DNA of 64,000 nucleotides from the NCBI RefSeq assembly GCF_042453785.1, contig NC_091673.1:4161501-4225500 (forward strand). Reading direction: 5' to 3'. The notes under the pieces are model-generated. The model saw nothing but the letters and a program-made list of their open reading frames with translations, searched no databases and was not told the origin of the DNA. Below, piece by piece: positions 60,135 to 64,000 of the stretch; the first letter of the stretch is position 1, and each line of letters opens with the position of its first letter. The position numbers and the translations under genes are program-made. The stretch is from Malus domestica (taxonomy: Eukaryota; Streptophyta; Magnoliopsida; Rosales; Rosaceae).

Positions 60135-60745
60135 TGTGGATGCAAATTTCCGCCGCTTTCTTCTTGGACAAAATTGCACCTACAAAATAATTAACACCTT
60201 AGGTCAAGGCCAAGAGCCTCACGCGCCCACGATGAATGGAGGGGGCTTTGGCCGAAGAACCTCCGATGCCAAAGTTAGAATTTAGAGAAAAAGTGTTTAG
60301 AGAATTTTTTGGAATTTTGCAAGAGTATCAACTTAGGTCTTTTTAGAGAAAGTGGGGTCTAATTTATAGAGAATGACCAATCCCCTTTTTAGAAGATGTG
60401 GCCGGCCCTTTGGGGCTCCTTTTGGTGTGTCATGGGTGATGGATTATGTAATGGGGGATTAATTGGCATAATGGGTCATTTAATTGGTGATTTAATGGAT
60501 TAATAGGAAATAAATCCATTAATTCACCAATTAATCTAATTTAAATGGAATGTTTGGAATGGTTACCTTGTGAAGTATATGGATGAAATAACTTTTATTT
60601 GTTACCTTCTTTGGGCATTTTTGACTTGGTTAACAGATGATTGCCCGCTGCTCGTGCGTAGGAATCCCGGTATGCCTCAAGGGTATTTTTGTCCGCTTTT
60701 ATCCAAAAATTCACGTGTCGCCTTGTGAATATTTTCTGCTCCACA
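60135..60745 (-). mobile_element. Gypsy 5' LTR, 611 bp
   Basis: On the minus strand it begins TGTGGAGCAG and ends GCATCCACA, a TGTGGA...TCCACA inverted end pair. It is directly followed by the primer-binding region at about 60113-60134. The partner LTR was not found on the left, so the element is truncated there. Confidence 0.65.
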
Positions 60746-61235
60746 TCATGCATTCAAATTTCAAAGAGCAAACAAAATTAATAATAATAAAATTAAGTGA
60801 AAGCTCACAGACCTTGAGATTGAATCTATCCTTTTGGATCTCTTGTTATAAATAATGTGTCAACATAGTGAATACAATCTTTTCACTTGCACTCTCTGCA
60901 TATCCTCGATAACTAAAAAGCAGCAGAAATACAACATACTACTGAGGATTAAACCTAAACCCAACTAAGGGGATCAGGTAATCTACTCAAGTATACCAAC
61001 TCAGGGTCCTTGGGCCACTTCAACTTTGCAAATAGATGACCTTCTGTCCTTGCATTTGACAACAATTTCCATGTCTCATAGTTTTCCCTAAAATTGGTAG
61101 CCAATAAAGTAATATAAGTAGGTGAGAGTCAAGCAATGGATGTAAGGATATGAACATGAGTATTCGGTGAACTAGCATTAGCTATTTGGTCCGATTAGTA
61201 TAAGAAAGTCTTATAGGAAGATGAGTGTGAGTTCT
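60746..61235. other. Spacer between gypsy and copia elements
   Basis: AT-rich; no gene seen. Confidence 0.35.
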
Positions 61236-61340
61236 TGTTGATAGAGGAATTTGTCATGGAGATGAACTGACATAGACTAGGAAACATGAGTTGTTTCCTA
61301 AGCGGATTGTAATAGGAAATCCTTATTGGATTAGGAGAGG

Positions 61341-61411
<71 letters not shown>

Positions 61412-61662
61412 TGTAATCTCTGCTCTCATAGACACACGCTCAGTCAAGAACTAAGCCATATTCTTAGTTAGAGCATTAAGAGTTCTACCAGAGAGGAGAA
61501 GAGTTGCAACATACAGAATTTGGACAGCTGCTGCAATAGTGTTTTCCAATGGAGGTTCATCAGGTTAGTGTGAATACAATAGTTCATATGGAAAAGATTT
61601 TATGCTTTCTTGATTGTGTTTACTGTGGCTTAAATCTTGATCTTGGCTATTTGATTCTAACA
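61236..61662 (+). mobile_element. Ty1/copia 5' LTR
   Basis: Ends ATTCTAACA at 61662, two bases before the tRNA-Met primer site. TGTTGATAG at 61236 is the best start. Inside are a (TA)n run (61341-61408) in the TATA position, then a transcribed-like leader. The start is less sure than the end. Confidence 0.55.
61341..61408. repeat. TA microsatellite in the copia LTR
   Basis: About 68 bases of TA repeat with one G near its start. Confidence 0.95.
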
Positions 61663-61664
61663 TG

Positions 61665-61676
61665 TGGTATCAGAGC
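61665..61676 (+). other. Copia primer-binding site (initiator tRNA-Met)
   Basis: TGGTATCAGAGC is complementary to the 3' end of plant initiator tRNA-Met, the standard primer of Ty1/copia reverse transcription. Confidence 0.92.
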
Positions 61677-62454
61677 CTTAGATTTAAGTTCTTAAATTCA
61701 ATCAAGCATGGGTCAATGAAAATCACCATAATCAGGTTTTGAAACCGGTTCTAAATCTCAAAACAATTTTTCCTAAACGGTGCGTTTTTGATAAAATTAG
61801 GTTAGATAAATATGACTGTTGGTATTCGAAATCGGTGCGATTTTCCTTTTGGGGTTTTCTGGGTTTTGTTCTTTTGCAAAAGAGGACTTTAACTCGTCCC
61901 TCTCATTCTGACCCGTTCATTAGCAATCCGAGTAAATCAAACCTTGTTATTGAGTGTTCAATACCTGTCCAAAAATGTTTCCGCTGCTAGGTGTTGATGG
62001 ATGTATCTTTAAAAGGTATGTGATCTTCAAAACTCGGATTAGAAATATGAATATCATGAATCTTGTATAGAGATTTGTATAATGATTTTTTATGAACATG
62101 AAAGAAGTCATTCTTAGCATATGATTTAGTTTCTTAAAATAATGCATCTTAATGGTCTGTATAATGAATGAAGCCATTCGTAAGATGATTATATCTGGTT
62201 AAATTAATGCAAATTTATTGTCGCTATTAAGATCATAAACTGAGATGTATGGAACAAATCAGTGTGATGGTTGGTTCTGATAATACGGTGATCAGTTCAT
62301 GATCTATTCTGAAATCGATAATCCTATATGCGTCTATCAACTGGTTATTGTTAAGATTGTATATATGGATATTGGTTATAAAGCTTTGATGTGCAATAGA
62401 CTGTGAAACGAAATTAGAACTTTGAATGTTCATATGGTGATTTCAGGTTCATCG

Positions 62455-64000
62455 ATGTCTGCAATATCAATGAAGACCTTAAACTTAGCAAATATTTCGA
62501 TCCTTACTGGTGGTAGCAATTATAAGAAGTGGAGGAGGGATACCAACTTGCTATTGACTCTCAATGAGTTTGATATAGCAATTGAAAATCCCAAGCCTGT
62601 AATTAGTGATTAAAGCACCAGAGCTGAGAAGTCAGATTTTGAGAGGTGGTCAAGAGCTAATAAGGTAGCATTTTCCATCATAGAAGCTGTAATGACTGAC
62701 ACTATCAAATGAGGAATTAAGAAACCAGAGCTAGCTGTGGAATATTTGGCTGCAATTGAAAAGAAATTTAAGGAGTCTGAGAAGGCAGAAGTAAGCCAGT
62801 ATATATCTGTGTTGACTCAATACAAGATTGAAGGTACTAGCTCAATAAGGGATCATATAATGAAAATGTCAGATGCTGCCGAGAAGTTAAACTCCATGGA
62901 GATAAACATTGGAGAGAAACAGCTTGTGTTCATGATCCTTCAAGCCCTCCCTACCAAGTATAGTCAGTTGAAAGTCTCTTACAACACTTAGGACAAGAAC
63001 TGGGGCATAGATGAATTGATTGCACAATGTGTGCAAGAGGAAACTCGGCAAAAGCAAGAGAAAGGCAAGGAGATCGAAGAAGCAAACTATGTGTAACCTG
63101 GAAGAGAGAAGAGAGCATTCAATAATGACAGCTCTTCAGGTTCTGGTAAGAATTCTAAATTCACTAAGAATTCTAACAAATTCAATATATCTGCTAAAGT
63201 AAATGACTCCCCTAGAAAATCTATCAAATTTAAGGCTAAACCTAAAGATGTGTCTAAACTTAAGTGTTTTTGGTGCAAGACTAAAGGGCATTTGAAAGTT
63301 GATTGTGAGATTTTTAAAGATTTTGTGAAGAGCAAAGAAAAGGAACAAGTACTTGTCTGTGTTGAGTCAAATCTTTGTGAAGTACCTGTTGATTCTTGGT
63401 GGTTTGACACTGGATGCTCGGTTCACATAACTAATTCTTTGAAAGGTTTTCAAAAACAAAAGGAGATTGGAAATACTATGTATCATGTCTATGTGGGGGA
63501 AGGGACTAAGGTTTCAGTGCATTCCATTAGAGTAGTGAACTTAAAACTGAATTCTGGTTTTGTGTTACAACTGAAAGATGCGCTCTATGTGCCTAAAGTG
63601 AGAAGAAACTTGCTCTCTGCTTCTAAAATAATAAAAGATGGTTATGCATTCTCTGCTGATGATGTATGTTTGAAATTTTTTAAGAAAAACAGTTTTGATA
63701 AAATTTTGGGCACTGCCCTCTTGTCTGAAAATCTCTGGCGACTAAAATGTCTAGTTGAGTTTGTTGATCAGTCTGTTTTAAATGTCAATTCAAAAAGAAT
63801 GTTAGAACATGATTCATCTTATATTCTTTGGCATAAGAGGTTAGGGCACATCTCTAAAGAAAGGATTCTTCAACTTTGCAAAGCTGAACTAATTCCCAAA
63901 CTAGATTCTACCACTGTAACAGAATGTGTTGATTGTTTGAAAGGAAAAATGACCAACTTTAGAAAACTAGATGCCAAAAGAAGCCTAGGGTTACTTGAAA
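62455..64000 (+). pseudogene. Ty1/copia gag-pol, four nonsense mutations, continues past the window
   Basis: One frame from ATG 62455 reads gag (TGGSNYKKWRRD, VEYLAAIEKKFKESE, YKIEGTSSIRDHIMKM), a CCHC knuckle (CFWCKTKGHLKVDC, 63270-63311), a protease with WWFDTGCSVHI (Cys where most have Ala/Ser) and the start of the pre-integrase domain (ILWHKRLGHISKERI), then runs off the end. Stops are TAA 62611, TGA 62710, TAG 62989 and TAA 63094; there is no frameshift. From 63097 to the window end the frame is open. Confidence 0.9.

Overview
This is a 64 kb piece of a plant nuclear genome. The protein-coding genes have plant GT-AG introns and belong to plant families: a C2H2 zinc finger with a C-terminal EAR motif, a group IIc WRKY factor, a SNAP25-type SNARE and a membrane-anchored purple acid phosphatase. 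The small repeats (Au-like SINE pieces, a 150 bp MITE opening GGGAACTTTAACGAAAA, a MITE ending in GAGTAATGCTAG-like termini) resemble, from memory, repeats of the apple/pear tribe (Maleae, Rosaceae). I could not test that, so the species level is an inference.

Layout. 1-1.6 kb: 3' part of a ZAT-type zinc finger gene (+). 1.6-10.6 kb: intergenic DNA with SINE and MITE fragments. 10.6-13.9 kb: complete WRKY57-like gene (-), three exons, 321 aa. 13.9-25.1 kb: AT-rich intergenic DNA with many MITEs, including two inverted copies of one hAT-like MITE, one of them inserted in a LINE tail. 25.1-29.4 kb: the only dense genic block, a SNAP33/SNAP29-type gene (+, five coding exons, 258 aa) convergent with a PAP2-like purple acid phosphatase gene (-, two exons, 657 aa). 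29.5-33.1 kb: SINE, LINE remnant and a 1.07 kb foldback element. 33.4-53.1 kb: accessory block bounded by two direct copies of a roughly 0.9 kb segment and filled with Helitron-like elements that share termini (34414-37567 on +, 48125-51253 on -, and a possible 13.7 kb element 38257-51919 on - that encloses the second). 53.1-60.7 kb: decayed Ty3/gypsy element (-) lacking protease and the main RT region, with an opposite-strand coiled-coil frame. 61.2-64 kb: 5' part of a Ty1/copia element (+) with four in-frame stops, running off the window.

The most unusual part is 40.7-46.4 kb. A three-exon open frame of 241 aa that I do not recognise (42731-43989) is flanked by copies of its own 5' region: one direct copy upstream and two inverted copies downstream. 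Its last exon is partly made of the antisense of a copy of its own first-exon region. A transcript through this locus would fold into long double-stranded RNA, so it is a candidate for a self-targeting siRNA or inverted-repeat locus. Next to it are a broken Sua5/YrdC-family gene (45560-46385) and an almost perfect 83 bp-arm hairpin (47001-47178).

The intact cellular genes (ZAT, WRKY57, SNAP, PAP2) are independent and not an operon-like set. No tRNA, rRNA or CRISPR array was seen.
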